A stretch of DNA of 64,000 nt from Lasioglossum baleicum (lineage: Eukaryota > Arthropoda > Insecta > Hymenoptera > Halictidae): assembly GCF_051020765.1 (NCBI RefSeq), contig NC_134942.1, forward strand, positions 2,604,001 to 2,668,000, read 5' to 3'. A program made the translations under genes and the position numbers. Below the pieces are notes generated by a model, which searched no databases, had not been told where the DNA came from, and saw only the letters and a program-made list of their open reading frames with translations. This document shows, one piece after another, positions 35,891 through 47,271 of the stretch; the stretch's first letter is position 1; the number at the start of each line of letters is the position of its first letter.

Positions 35891-36220
35891 AGAGTGCAGC
35901 CAGTGTTGGCATCGGTAAACAATAAAATCATTTCAGCAAACCATTTTCTCAGAAAATATTGAAATATAGTTAGCGTCCTTGTTTTCTTCCGAATAAACTG
36001 GATAAAAAGAATAAAGCAGTTATGGTTCTAAAGTCAGCCACTGTAATCGAGAATGTTTAATATAAAATGCCATTTGCTGCCACTCTCCATCGAACCATAA
36101 AATCATTTTACTAAATTACTTTCTTACAAAATATTGAAATATAATTAGTATCCTTGTTTTCTTCGGAATAAACATCCAGTTACCCTCAAGTTGCCATTTG
36201 TTGCCATTCCAATATCTTAA
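35891..36220. repeat. Direct duplication, period about 176 bp
   Basis: ATAAAATCATTT at 35922 and 36098 are each followed by AAAATATTGAAATATA(G/A)TTAG and TCCTTGTTTTCTTC(C/G)GAATAAAC. TGCCATTTG(C/T)TGCCA also occurs in both phases (36069 and 36191). Two full units. Confidence 0.85.
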
Positions 36221-37216
36221 TTTTTCTCCTGAATAAATAATTCAATTTTACTCGTCTGATTTTGCGTAAAAATAATAATAAGTCGTAATACTAATAAATG
36301 TTTTAACAGGGTTTCACTAATAATCTTCATTTAAATAAATACACAATCTGCTTTCTCTATTTGCAGAAATACTTCAAATATAAAAGCTCGTTTAGATATA
36401 CATAAATACATTCACACATAAAAGATTACATATTTAGATATACCCAATACACAATCTACTTCTAACACCTCAGATTCCCAAAGATAAGTCCTGCAATAAA
36501 TAGGATTATTTGAACAGAGAGATTAGAAGTTACACGATAAAGCGAGACGATCGATCTATGGTGTTGGCACGTACGCGTCGGCAGAGTGTTTCAAGGGCCC
36601 CGTAGGATAGAATTCGATCGTCGATCTATAAATCGAAGCACATGCTTCGCACGAGAAAGCTGAAACGTGAGAGTTCTACGCCAGTATACGTACGTAGCAC
36701 GCTGGTTTTTGGCATGGCAGGCGTCTACATCCTGTGATATTTTTACGAGGACCTTCCGAGAATCGAGACACTGCGTGGGGCGAACAGCTGACAAAGACCG
36801 AATGATAAGACAGTCGCCCGAACTATCCCACTTATCGGCTGCCCTCCTCTCGCCAAAACGATTCTGTTGGACGTGTCCCTGACCTTCCGCTCACATCCGT
36901 CCATCTGCAACGTGTTTGCAGGAAACTCGATGGCCTGCGGAATTAAACTGGACAGATGCGACAACGGAGTGTGCGAAACGAATTCCGAGGCTTCCTTTAT
37001 CGCCCTCGTGCCACGGCACCGAACGAAAGTGAAACCGAAATGAGATAAACGCGGCTCGGACACACTTACCGAATACACCAAACTCTTGTTTTGCATGGTA
37101 GATATGTTCCTCGAAACTGAAAATGCTCCTATGAATTGAGAAATATAAATATTGAGGCCACTCTCAATTAAAAATTACCAAAATAAAAATGAATTTTCTG
37201 TCTTTATTTATAAATA
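36221..37216. other. AT-rich then mixed unique sequence
   Basis: TTTAGATATAC and ACACAATCT words recur about 70-108 bp apart at 36343-36460. No gene recognised. Confidence 0.4.
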
Positions 37217-37390
37217 TAGACTGCGGATTTTTATGCATTTATGAAGAAATTAACTGGATGAAATATAGAACAGTGAAAAATATAAAAAATTCAAGAATAC
37301 AATTAAGGGATGAAATGAATTTTTAAATGAATATTTGAAATATGAAAAGTGGAATGAACATTTTTATTTTGTACAATGATCCGCAGTCTA
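37217..37390. mobile_element. GACTGCGG-family MITE, reference copy
   Basis: Left end TAGACTGCGGATTTTTATGC; right end GATCCGCAGTCTA is its reverse complement with small differences. TA lies at both outer edges, consistent with TA duplication as in Tc1/mariner-type elements. The interior is AT-rich without coding capacity. It is the clearest copy of a family with about 18 recognisable ends in this window. Confidence 0.82.
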
Positions 37391-38203
37391 TTTATAAATA
37401 TGCAGCGATGAATTTCATGTTTCTATTAGAATTGTGAACGCTTTGGATGACGATAACTATCGTAATTTAGAGTGGCTTCAATATTTTCAACAAACTTTTA
37501 AACAAACAATTGAAAGCTGTGAAAGTAAAGTAAAGGGACGCGTGGGCAAAAGTACAGCAACGTCGCGAGCATGATGCCATTACAATTGTAAAAATCATCG
37601 GGCAACTTACGACCACGTAGATCGAAGCGTGAGTGCACACATACGGACGGTACACGACGAGGTGGTCTCCCTGTTCGTGATAAGATGGTATTTCCAGAGT
37701 ACGTGTGCATTACAAAGAACGTTTTGTGATGCCACCGGGTAACCTCAAGTCACGCAGCATATCGACACGAACAGCATAATTACAGAGCGTTTTTCGGACG
37801 ACCATTATGCCGACCAGAGCGTTCTTATTAGCTCGTATGTGCAAGTAAATACCTGCGAGCTTCATCGCGTTTCTTCTTCTAGCTTCTAGAAGATCTTCGG
37901 ATACGTAACCGGAACTCGTCAGACGTGAAATATTTGTTTGCCAAACTTCCGTTGGGAACCAGAAATTCTTTCAATAGCGGTTCAATATTTCAGTGCATCA
38001 CTGGAACCATTAAAACAATGTTTTTCTCCAATTGTAATTGAATATATAATTGAATTGTAAATGAATGCACGTAGCATAACACTAGGAGAACATTGCGAGA
38101 ATTTAAGAATGCCGTTGCATCATTTTTGCGGCTTATTAAAATTATTAAAGGAGGAAATACATTAAAATGTTTTGCATCAAACTCCGCTTTCTAATTATGA
38201 TCT
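37391..38203. other. Unique sequence
   Basis: No gene or element recognised. Confidence 0.4.
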
Positions 38204-38232
38204 TAGACTATGGGTTTTATGCCTATACATAG
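38204..38232 (+). repeat. GACTGCGG-family end
   Basis: TAGACTATGGGTTTTATGCC. Its partner could be the reverse-oriented end at 39270-39295, which would make one element of about 1.09 kb, but this is not proven. Confidence 0.5.
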
Positions 38233-38329
38233 TACATATACAATTAAAGCGAGTTACAAGGTAGTCTTAGAAAAGTTATTTATTTAATTATACCAAAAGA
38301 GGCACCAAGTTATAAATAATGGTAGCATG

Positions 38330-38365
38330 ATTTCACCCTTAACTGGTCACTTACTGGCACATTTG
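38330..38365 (+). repeat. CCCTTAACTGG terminus
   Basis: ACCCTTAACTGGTCACTTAC shares its start with 11327 and 53193. Confidence 0.4.
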
Positions 38366-39075
38366 CCCAATACATATATAAAATTTTAGAACTAAATTAA
38401 TTAGTGAATCTGCGTGCACTTACGATAGCAGTAAAATTTCGAAAAACATGAAAACGCGTGTACAAATGAATATTTTCGCCCTCCAGTTCGGTCGTTGCGA
38501 ACGGGTAAGGAACAAGGCCCAGTAATTAAAGAACATTTGCCGCATGCCTTTCGTGCATTAATGACGCGGGGCATATGCAGCTCGTGCCGCATAGAAGGAG
38601 CACCTTATGTTCGAGACGGTTGCTTTCAAGATAGGGACCTTCGAGATCACTCAGTGGAAAGCTGTCACTCTGGTGATTCCTGATGCCCGACAAGAGACGT
38701 TATTCGTTATCAAGCTGTCGCGAGCAGGCCGCCATATCTAGAATTCTTTGAAAAATTCGCGAAACTGCGTCGAACCACAGAAAACACAAAGTTCATCATC
38801 TCTAGACCAAAAATGTAGACGTTTATTTGTCGACGTTAAACAGCAACACGATCTCCGAAAAATTCAATTCGGAAACATAAGGGATGAAGAGTATCCGCGC
38901 AGGTTAGGGGCACTGCAAACGTTCAGGTTGACAGGACGAACAAAAGCGTCATAAATTGAAGGATTTAGATGTGAAATATTTTTACGAATTGCACAATGCT
39001 GCTGTAGACATTCGACTAGACAGGACGGATTAAAAAGTAAATACAATATAAATAGTATACAAGTCAGTCTAATAT
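38366..39075. other. Unique sequence
   Basis: No gene or element recognised. Confidence 0.4.
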
Positions 39076-39295
39076 TATTAGGTGTGCAAATAAGTTCTTT
39101 CATGATTTATTACATGAAATGTACTAAAATCTTGTCTGGCGTGTAACTCTCAATCTTTCTGCCAATTCTTCTTGCGTCTGGGTCGGATTTTCGTCGAGCA
39201 ATTCCTCTAACTGACCGTCATCAAACTTAATAGTTTTCTTGTTTTAGATTACACCTACTCATTTTTGTTATAAATGCATGAAATCCGCAGTCTAG
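39076..39295. mobile_element. Mariner fragment joined to a GACTGCGG-family end
   Basis: TA at 39076-39077 is followed by a mariner-type end TTAGGTGTGCAAATAAGTTC. A minus-strand transposase fragment follows (39124-39228). Immediately beyond it, 39247-39295 is a reverse-oriented GACTGCGG-family terminus (ACACCTACTCATTTTTGTTA then AAATCCGCAGTCTAG). The mariner 5' end is missing, so this is either a nested insertion with deletion or a recombinant element. Confidence 0.75.
39124..39228 (-). pseudogene. Mariner transposase DNA-binding-domain fragment
   Basis: The minus strand encodes KFDDGQLEELLDENPTQTQ followed by EELAERLRVTRQ and a stop after three more residues. This matches the second helix-turn-helix region of mariner transposases (pattern LxELLDExPxQTQEELAxxLxVTxQ), normally around residues 60-90 of about 345. 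There is no start codon in frame, no catalytic DD(D/E) domain, and the frame ends near the 3' terminal repeat, so it is an internally deleted relic. Confidence 0.85.
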
Positions 39296-40310
39296 TTATA
39301 AGGGAACATGTACCAGTTACTTTTAAGGCTCGTTGTGCGCATACTGTAAAATAAATGGGATTATTTATTATTTATTATTTATAACACTATTTTCCCCAGC
39401 TGTGGTTGAGTGTTAATAGTGTCCGAATATTAACGGTGCTCCCTAATTGGTGGCATGAAAATTTTTGAATTAATTCAACATTTTACAGAAACGGCCCAGC
39501 GCGTCGGTCGACTTTCTTCCCCCGCCCGGTGGGCCGATCCGGCAATAACGTAATAACAAGGCGTAAGGGAGGAAAAGTAGCGTCGCACCGGCTGCAATTT
39601 AGCCGGCGCGGCGCGGCGCGGCGGGACGTTACAATGGGGAACGAGTGGCTGCTTCACGTTCAACAATTCGGCTTTTCTTCCAGGGAACAGCCGTCTTGAA
39701 CATAAGGCGGCGGTCACTCGTTTCCTAGACCCCGGGGCCTATTCAATACGGGGTGCACGAGAGTGTATCGCGCTGCAAGGCGATGCGGCGGCATAAGGCG
39801 CACGTGCTGCACGCGTGCCAACCCCGGCCACATGACTTCTAATTGAATTATCGTAATCACCGGACGAACATTTTTCGGCCCCGCGCCCATTGTCTTGCTT
39901 CGGAGACCATGGGGACGACGAGGAACGGTTATTAGCGCAACAGTGGCCGCCGATCAATTTTCATCGCACCCCGTCTACGTGTGCTGGTCCTCCGACCAGT
40001 TAGGGCTGAGTTTAATGACGAATTAATCACGGGATTTTGAAATTAGTCACAGATTCGTTCTCAGCAGGAAGGGGTGCAAGACTATGTTACCAGATGTTTC
40101 GACTTTTATGGGAATCTTTATGAAATTTATTGGCAGACAGGATGGGCCTAGTTTAATGAGGTTGGATTTTTCTAGAAGATTTCTTAGCTCTTTTACACGG
40201 TCATGTAAATTTTGGGGTTTGTAAGAATTTTTTATGCTAATATTCGAACAAGCGGGGTGGGATTGGGGGCAGCAGCATCCCCTACCATTTATTTCACGGT
40301 TACAGTGATT
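39296..40310. other. Mixed unique sequence with CpG-rich centre
   Basis: A TTATTTATTATTTATTATTTA run lies near 39360-39381, a GCGCC-type pentamer run at 39604-39623, and CpG-rich DNA at 39490-39960. No gene recognised. Confidence 0.4.
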
Positions 40311-40433
40311 AGTGGACAGCGGATTTTATACATTTAAAAGTACTATTATATTATTTCCAACCTATTAAACATATTAAAAAATATTTTTATAGTTGAATAT
40401 CTTTATTTCGCATAAACATCCGTTGTCTGCTGA
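40311..40433. mobile_element. GACTGCGG-family MITE
   Basis: Left end AGTGGACAGCGGATTTTATA; right end CATAAACATCCGTTGTCTGC. About 123 bp and AT-rich inside. Terminal TGGACAGCGG is shared with the 46951 copy. Confidence 0.75.
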
Positions 40434-40660
40434 TTAGAAGTTCTATGTCGTTCATCATTTTTTAGTAGAAAAAGAAAATTTGGATTCATTATGTTCCTGT
40501 GTATTCTCCAATGGCCATACATCGACAACAACAAAGAACAGAATTTACATACATTGCACACATATTTAAAATTCTCCGTTACGAATGTGACTCGATGTTA
40601 ATTTTGAAAAGTTACTTTCCGAACAACCGATAAATTGCACCAACCGGTTTTTCTCACAAC

Positions 40661-40684
40661 CGCGCAAAATCCGCAGTCCGCTTA
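40661..40684 (-). repeat. GACTGCGG-family end, reverse orientation
   Basis: CGCGCAAAATCCGCAGTCCG followed by CTTA. Confidence 0.55.
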
Positions 40685-41332
40685 TAATGTTTTCGACGTG
40701 GAATTCAGAGATAGTTTGAACGGTGGACGTTGATAATCGAGTCCACTGACACGAGACTCGTTCCGTCGTTCGATAAACGACAGAGGCCGGTTTCTCGCGT
40801 TCCACGATCCAAAGTGAAGAGAAAAAGACGCGAAAAGTCGATCAGACGTTGATCCGAGAGAGAGGGTGAGAGAACGCGTGCCGGCACACCTGCGTTTCAG
40901 GGGGTAGCGCGCTTAGGGTACTTGGACACCTGGCGATCGGCTATCGCCTAACGTAATACTATTTCGGTGGCGCAAGAAGCGAGCCGGGGGTGAAGGAGAA
41001 GAAGTGAAATGAAATGAAAAGGAAACGGTAGGGTATCCCCGCGAACCGTTTCTCGGAGGGGTGCTAGGGGCCAACGGTGGCCAAACAGGGGCCAAACCAC
41101 CGTCCGACGACGACCTCGATACGTTGAAAATTGCTTCCATAGGTGGTGACTGCACCGGTGCAGAGGACCGCGGCACCTGGCCGTTTACGAATAATAATAA
41201 ACGTAAGGTACTCCGAATTGGTCGTGGCTCGTCGCGCCGCAACGGAATTCGCGATGCACATGCGCAAGGTCTTTAACGGAATTTCGTTGACGTAGCCCCG
41301 AAAACAAATTTTCCGCTTAAAAATTAGCAAAT
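40685..41332. other. CpG-rich unique sequence
   Basis: Frames on both strands are composition-driven. No gene recognised. Confidence 0.4.
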
Positions 41333-41600
41333 GCAATTTTATCAGAAATAAACATGCCTTTCGACCTCATTCGCGAAAGCTTCAGCAAGAATTACAAACC
41401 TAATTTATTCTTCAGGGGTGGTTATCTATGTTTATTCTGTGTTAGACCCTTTAAATTTCATCCCTTAAAAGTCAAGAAACGCAATTTTATCAAGAATAAA
41501 ATATCCTATGGTTCATCTTATAATTACAAATTGTATTTATTGATCAAGGGTGGTTGTCCAAAAAATGGAGAAACGCGATTTTATCAAGAAAAATAACATT
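41333..41600. repeat. Degenerate tandem repeat, units about 148 and 94 bp
   Basis: GCAATTTTATCAGAAATAAA (41333), GCAATTTTATCAAGAATAAA (41481) and GCGATTTTATCAAGAAAAAT (41575) mark three unit starts. AATTACAAA...TTTATT and GGGTGGTT(A/G)TC words recur in phase in the first two. Confidence 0.8.
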
Positions 41601-43707
41601 TCCGTTGGGCTCGAGAGCGAGTAATACAAATAAGTAACGTTTAAAAGAAAGATAATTCAAGTGATCAGATGGGTTATCGTTCGAAAAGGAAAGAAACGAG
41701 CCGAAAGTGGTCGGGAAGGTCCTCGGTAATAAATCTGCGTTCGGGTGTATCGCGTTTCCTTCGCGAATCGTTCCTCGGTCCTCGAGCGTGTTCCTCGAGG
41801 GCCCGTTGATCCTTTATCGATCGAAAGTCAGTCGTGCGACGGTAGCCGAGGCTACGACAAAGGCCTAAGGTAACAACAAAAGTCTAGCGTCTAGGCCCGT
41901 GCCGTGAAATACAAAGAGCTGAAGGCAGCTGCGGGATTTTTATTCGAGATCGTCTCTGTCAAGGAGCCAAGAAAGTATTTTTCGAGTTCGAAGACCTGCA
42001 GGCGACTGCGGAACACAAGGAAGAGGGGGAGTGAAATCAAAAGGCAAAGGCACGAGACCATTGTCCCCACGAATTCGGCCGGGATCCAGGGGGTTGGAAA
42101 TTTGCGGCTGGCAGACCGCTGTGAAGGGCCAACAACGACGGTTGCAAACCGTGCCCAATGATATTTCCCATCGCGATCGATAGCTCTGGTCCATTTTTGC
42201 ACTCTGTCCGCGCTCACCTAAATAATTCAATTTATCGTAATTCAGATTTATTTCACTTACATCGAGTTGATATGACAGCTAAAGCTAAGGACGAAAATGG
42301 AACATAAATATGTATATATAATATATTCGGTCATTGCATCAATCTTTATACATTAACTTTTTGTGTTTATAACTTTCTAAATTTTATATTATGTATTTTG
42401 GAATTGTCGAATTTTGGAACTTGTTGATTAATGTAACAAGAGATTTCCATTTTACCTTGAATAAATTAGCAGTTAAGTTCGTCGTTTGACAAATCGTAAT
42501 CTGGAAGCAAGAGCTGGTTTAAGGCTCATTTAACTCTAATATTCCTTTTTAATAGTTTCCTTTCTTTTAGCTAAAGGCAACCATGCGAGTAATAGTCTGT
42601 TTGGTTCCACTTATGTTCATTAAAGCTTGCGTAACGCTTCAGTCACTGAGGGCCATTAATTTGACGATCGATTAGCTCGTGTTCAAATCTCTAATACGTA
42701 CCGTGCAAGTGTAAAACTACTCTAATACCTTTTTCATTGGACTTTAAAAGTTTGCATAACTAGCCATGAATGCGTCACTCTTAGGCCACAGATATGTATC
42801 TGTGTTCGCATGCCATTTCCACTGAGAAAGTAAAATGAATAATAAGTATCTTTATTTTTTGAGAAGTTTTTGCGACTATTCAATATAAATTATAAAAATC
42901 AAATATATAACCACACTTTTAGAAACAATTGTGGTTTTCGACTCAATTAGAAAGATGTGAAATTGCACAACAATCTGCAGCTTCTTCATTACTTATCATT
43001 TGTGTTTATTTATTAACAGTTTGTAGTTTTGTGTTGTTATTTCAAATATGTATGTTATTTCAGTATGTAATACGATACCATTTAATGTTGTAATAACCGT
43101 CGTCTTACATGGCAATATCTAGTATCGTAAGCATGGGGTAACTTATGGATGCCGGTATACTAGGTTCTGGGAAGCACTAATAGTAAATATGCCAGGAACT
43201 ACTAATTCCGAAGGTTGGTTATCTTATTATTCTCACAGAGTAACTTTATCTTAATTTATTACGAAGCTACTGATAACATCCAACTGTATCAAAACCTACC
43301 AAGTCCAATAGCATAAAGATTAGGCCTCTTGATCTTACATGGCTGATAAGAATTTCTCTATAGTTACCAAAGCAGTTTCCCTGATACAGTTTAAACACCG
43401 TTACAACTGCCGTTTAATCGCACTCTATTTATAGTTTAAATTTCCATTTATTAGGTTAGACTAAATTTCTGCTCAATCTCAGTTCGTGAACAATTAAATA
43501 AATTCCAAGAAAAGCTCCAACAAAAAGAACCTATTTATTAACGCCAACGGAAATTATTCAATAATAATTGATAATAATAAACTTGTGCCGCGCGGTGGCG
43601 GATTCCCGAACAAAATTAAAGAAATAGAATAAAAATTCCTATTGAAATAAATAAATAAAATATTGTTACACTTATTCTTTTATTTGAAAAATGTAGACAT
43701 TCTAAAA
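41601..43707. other. CpG-rich then AT-rich unique sequence
   Basis: CpG-rich to about 42230, AT-rich afterwards. No gene or element recognised. Confidence 0.4.
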
Positions 43708-43800
43708 ATGCATAAAGAGATCCACATCCCTTGTAAAAATAAAATAGAAATATTGATTTCATTGATCATACACTTCCATAAGGGCCCCCAGTCTGCTTAT
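43708..43800. repeat. GACTGCGG-family remnants
   Basis: AAATGCATAAAGAGATCCAC (43706-43725) and CATAAGGGCCCCCAGTCTGC (43778-43797) both look like reverse-oriented decayed ends. Confidence 0.45.
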
Positions 43801-45314
43801 TACTATAATATTCCTCGAGTAATGTGTATGCACAGAGAAAAGACAGGGAGCAGGGACGTAAGGGAGGAAATGCTCGCAGTATACGTTACGTTACCCGATC
43901 CAACCCCCTGGCAGCCCTCCAGGTCGGCGAAAAAGAAAAAAACATAATTTCAAACAAGCTGAAACCGACGGCGACAGGCCGAAAGACGTTACACGTTGCA
44001 CAAGGGTGATTCCTTAGCATGACAATGAGACATCTGCTTGGCACGAGCTCTCGCGAAGGGTGCAAGTCGGAGCCAGCCCTGACCAGCCACCCTTAACGAA
44101 ATCGGTCCTTGCCTTGATAATCTTCGACGACGTAATGGAGCAAAGGAAACGCCTAGGGTGTACCGATCCTCGACGGTGCAAACACCTGGCTGATCCTAAG
44201 TTCATCCATCTTGGGATTAGAATGGCTAAGATGGCGCTAGGGATGAACACATTGCAGCCATTTTTCTGGCCTTCGAACGCATGGATATAGGAATATGGAA
44301 AGTCGGTGTACTGGTAATTCGTACAGAAACGAAATTACAAGTGAACGTATCTGGAATAAAAAGTCGGCATCTATTGTAGTTTTCGAGAAACGAGAAGCCT
44401 CGGCTAGAGGAAACTTGGGATACATTAAATTCAAAGTTATTCGAAGTTGTGAATTCCTTACAGTAAGGAACTTAAACCGAGGAATTTAAAACAAGTTTCT
44501 TCGAATAAGAAACCTGACTAGGAAACTGAGAACGAGTTCCTCCGGATAACGCATCTGGAATAAGAAATCTGGAGTGCGACATTTAAAGCTTCCACGTCTT
44601 CGATCGAGCCGTTCAAATTAAATAATTATTTACTACCAAACTAATCAATTATTGTATTTTATAACATAGAAAATATACACGAGGAATTTACGATGATGTA
44701 TTCTCGTGTGTTACTAATTTTGAAACTGCTTGCAACTGGCATACATAATTAAGGAAATTGTTCTTTATTAGTGGAATATAAAATAGTTAGATTAATTTGA
44801 TAATGTAGTGCATATTCGTTTTGAATTGGGAATGCAATATAAAAATAATGTATTAGGAAGATGATCCTACAATATACATGTGAAAGAAATAATGAAAAGT
44901 ATATGTGCATCCTACATATATGCATGCGAATGTAGCTCATCAGAATGATTGAAAAGGCCGTGTCTCGCCGTTTGCATGTGAACATCCTATATTCGCAGAA
45001 ATTAAATGACTGACCTCTCTTTAAAGGCAGCTATGCATTTAACAGAGGGTGCACGTTACGCTTATCTTCATCGTTTATTATAACTGCTTATAAGAAACAT
45101 TGTGTGCTACCATTAGCACGCTCGAAAGAGACTCGGTACACTTTTGTTCTAGATTATTATAAATATAATCGATCAGTTTTCATCATGAAGAGACTGCCTC
45201 TCCCAGAAACAGAAGTGATAACAAATACTTACAAACTGGCTTACCAAACTTAATTTGGAATTTTGCAAAAAGGGGTACAGAACTATAAAATTAAAATATT
45301 TCAGATTTATACAA
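43801..45314. other. Unique sequence, no gene recognised
   Basis: Short AGGAAACTT and GGAATAAGAAA(C/T)CTG words recur between 44340 and 44570. No exon recognised. Confidence 0.4.
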
Positions 45315-45530
45315 TTGGGTTGGAACGAAAGTTCGTAGCGTTTGTAAATTAAAATCGAACGCTAAAATTCAGATATTTATTCATAGATTTATTCAATAAC
45401 ATATTTTCCATTCTGTTCTATTACTTTTCGCCATTTTCGAGAGACCTCCTCGTGTTTTTGAATAAATACCTTAATTTTATCTTTGATTCTTAATTTGGAA
45501 ACGCTACGAACTTTCTTTCCAACTCAGTAC
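45315..45530. mobile_element. Mariner deletion derivative keeping the transposase C-terminus
   Basis: Left end TTGGGTTGGAACGAAAGTTC; right end GAACTTTCTTTCCAACTCAG is its reverse complement. Arms extend through CGTAGCGTTT / AAACGCTACG. About 212 bp. The minus strand ends in a mariner transposase C-terminus. The 5' half and the catalytic core are gone. Confidence 0.88.
45389..45505 (-). pseudogene. Mariner transposase C-terminal fragment
   Basis: The minus-strand frame ends SRKWRKVIEQNGKYVIE then a stop at 45389-45391. This is the conserved C-terminus of irritans-type mariner transposases (RWxKVIEQNGKY pattern). About 38 codons are open back to the terminal repeat, but only the last 17 or so are clearly homologous. 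No catalytic residues remain. Confidence 0.8.
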
Positions 45531-45884
45531 TGCATTATTTATTTCGCAAGTAATTGAGAAAAGATGATTTCAATAGAAATCTCTATTATTATTGAATTGT
45601 GCAAAAATGATTTATTTTGTTGCTGTTTTACAATTTCACACGTTCGAGAATGCGGTGATCATTACTACCATAATCACAACTACTGAAATATTTCACTGTT
45701 CAAATTTCTCAAGCAAATAGTATCTTCCTGAAATTTGCTCAGCGTGGGCTCTCAGTGGTTTCCGTTAATTAAACATGGAACATGCTACGGAGATCGTGAA
45801 CATATTTTCCTAGTAATTGGTCTAACGATCCGCGATCCCCTTGATTACTAAATAACCGGGGCTTGATCATCGGCGGCCGAAACG

Positions 45885-45888
<4 letters not shown>
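45531..45888. other. AT-rich unique sequence
   Basis: No gene recognised. Confidence 0.4.

Positions 45889-45967
<79 letters not shown>
45889..45967. repeat. (GA)39 microsatellite
   Basis: 79 bp of uninterrupted GA, the longest simple repeat in the window. Glu-Arg and Ser-Leu frames across it are repeat artefacts. Confidence 0.98.
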
Positions 45968-45968
<1 letters not shown>

Positions 45969-46636
45969 AGGAGCAAGAAAGAAATCGACCATCCGTCCGT
46001 CTTGCGAATAATAACCAGACCGTTCCGACGGTCTTGTATCGTTGCAAATGAAGGTGAAGTTCCACGCGGTGCATGTACAATTAATCAAATTCACGCCATA
46101 TGGCTACCCCTGAGCAACAGAGCCTCGTTCTTGCGGCTCATTCTCGCGCGAGACGAGCGCTCATTGTTCGACCTGGTGTGCGTACTCGTACCCCGATAAT
46201 GATCGTCCTTGCGAAAGTGAAATCTGAACGACCTGTTAACGCCTAGCATGGCTGGAAAATCGTGGAAAATATTCTGCATACCAACGCTCGAATACGGTCC
46301 ATCATATTCTGGTCAATAAACTACGCTGACTTGTCTAAACGAATTATTGAAGTGAAAACTTCTTCACGTTCAAGCGCGAACACAATTGCTGGGCAGTGAA
46401 TGAGTCTGATCCGTCACGCTCCGAGGTGAAACGCTATTCTAAAACTCGAGGGACCCAAGGAACACAGGTGTGCAATGGCCATAGAAGTTTTCAAAGTACA
46501 TGTTGGTCTGTTGTTTGTCAAAATAATTCTACTAATCTTAACTTAGAGCGTTCGGAGGTACTATACGAATTTTTCCTGATTTGTTAAAGAACTGTTATGT
46601 ATTCGCTAAAAATGCATTAGTCATGAAAGATCCAGA
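45968..46636. other. Unique sequence
   Basis: No gene or element recognised. Confidence 0.4.
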
Positions 46637-46884
46637 ATCTAAAGCAGTGCTAGGCACGGCTGGGACTTGCTTCCCCCACCACCTCTCTTTTATGCAGCGC
46701 GCTTTTTCGTCGCATTCGTTAGTGTCACGTGTCTTCGTTGCCCCACTATTTTTGTAGCTACTCGCGACAGAAGAAGCTTGTCTTGTCTCCAGGATAACGG
46801 CGCTTACTGGAGGGAGACAGTGCGCGCTATGGTGGGGACTGTTTTGCCTCGATTCGGGAAAATGTGCCCACCACTGGTCTGAAG
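46637..46884. mobile_element. hAT-like MITE
   Basis: The left end CAGTGCTAGGCAC (46645) and right end GTGCCCACCACTG (to 46876) are imperfect inverted repeats of the CAGTGGTGGGCAC type known from hAT elements. The flanking octamers ATCTAAAG and GTCTGAAG match at 6 of 8 positions, as expected for an aged 8-bp target duplication. The 232-bp interior is non-coding. Confidence 0.72.
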
Positions 46885-46950
46885 TGTTAAATGTGGATGA
46901 GATTGTATCGTGTAAAAATGTCAATAATTCTTTTCAGGCGAAAAATCATT

Positions 46951-47160
46951 ACTGGACAGCAGATTTTATGCATTTATGACAAAATTGAGTAGGCGTAATT
47001 TAAAACAGTAAAAAAACATTAGAAGAATTTTAAAATACTAGTACATTATTGTATTTTCAACATATTAAACGTATCTAGGTAGACAATCAATTTTTGTTTC
47101 ACTCCGGTTTGTTGCAATTCAGGTAGAAAATTTTTATTTCACATGAAGACCACTGTCTAA
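46951..47160. mobile_element. GACTGCGG-family MITE
   Basis: Left CTGGACAGCAGATTTTATGC, then ATTTATGACAAAATTGAGTA and GGCGTAATTTAAAACAG; right end ACATGAAGACCACTGTCTAA. 210 bp, AT-rich. The interior resembles the 56229 copy (ATATTAAACATATC-like). Confidence 0.75.
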
Positions 47161-47170
47161 TCATTACAAA

Positions 47171-47271
47171 TGCATAATTTTGGTTCTCATTAGAAAAGTA
47201 CAGTTAACAATTTTTCGAAAATGATTACTTCTTATGCATTGCTTTGGTTCTCATGATAAAAGTAAAGTTAA
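47171..47271. repeat. Direct duplication, period 63 bp
   Basis: TGCATAATTTTGGTTCTCAT (47171) and TGCATTGCTTTGGTTCTCAT (47234), each continuing with an AAAAGTA(C/A)AGTTAA segment. Confidence 0.8.

Noticed and set aside
5083..38510. Isolated GTAAGT/GTAAGG splice-donor-like sites (for example near 5094, 24205, 30019, 38505)
   Set aside because: Such short motifs are expected by chance. No matching frame, acceptor or exon context was found.
39360..39381. TTATTTATTATTTA run as an LTR or poly-A tail
   Set aside because: No retrotransposon sequence next to it; a simple AT-rich repeat is sufficient.
45769..46199. Frames with Ser-Leu or Glu-Arg runs
   Set aside because: Direct translation of the (GA)39 microsatellite.
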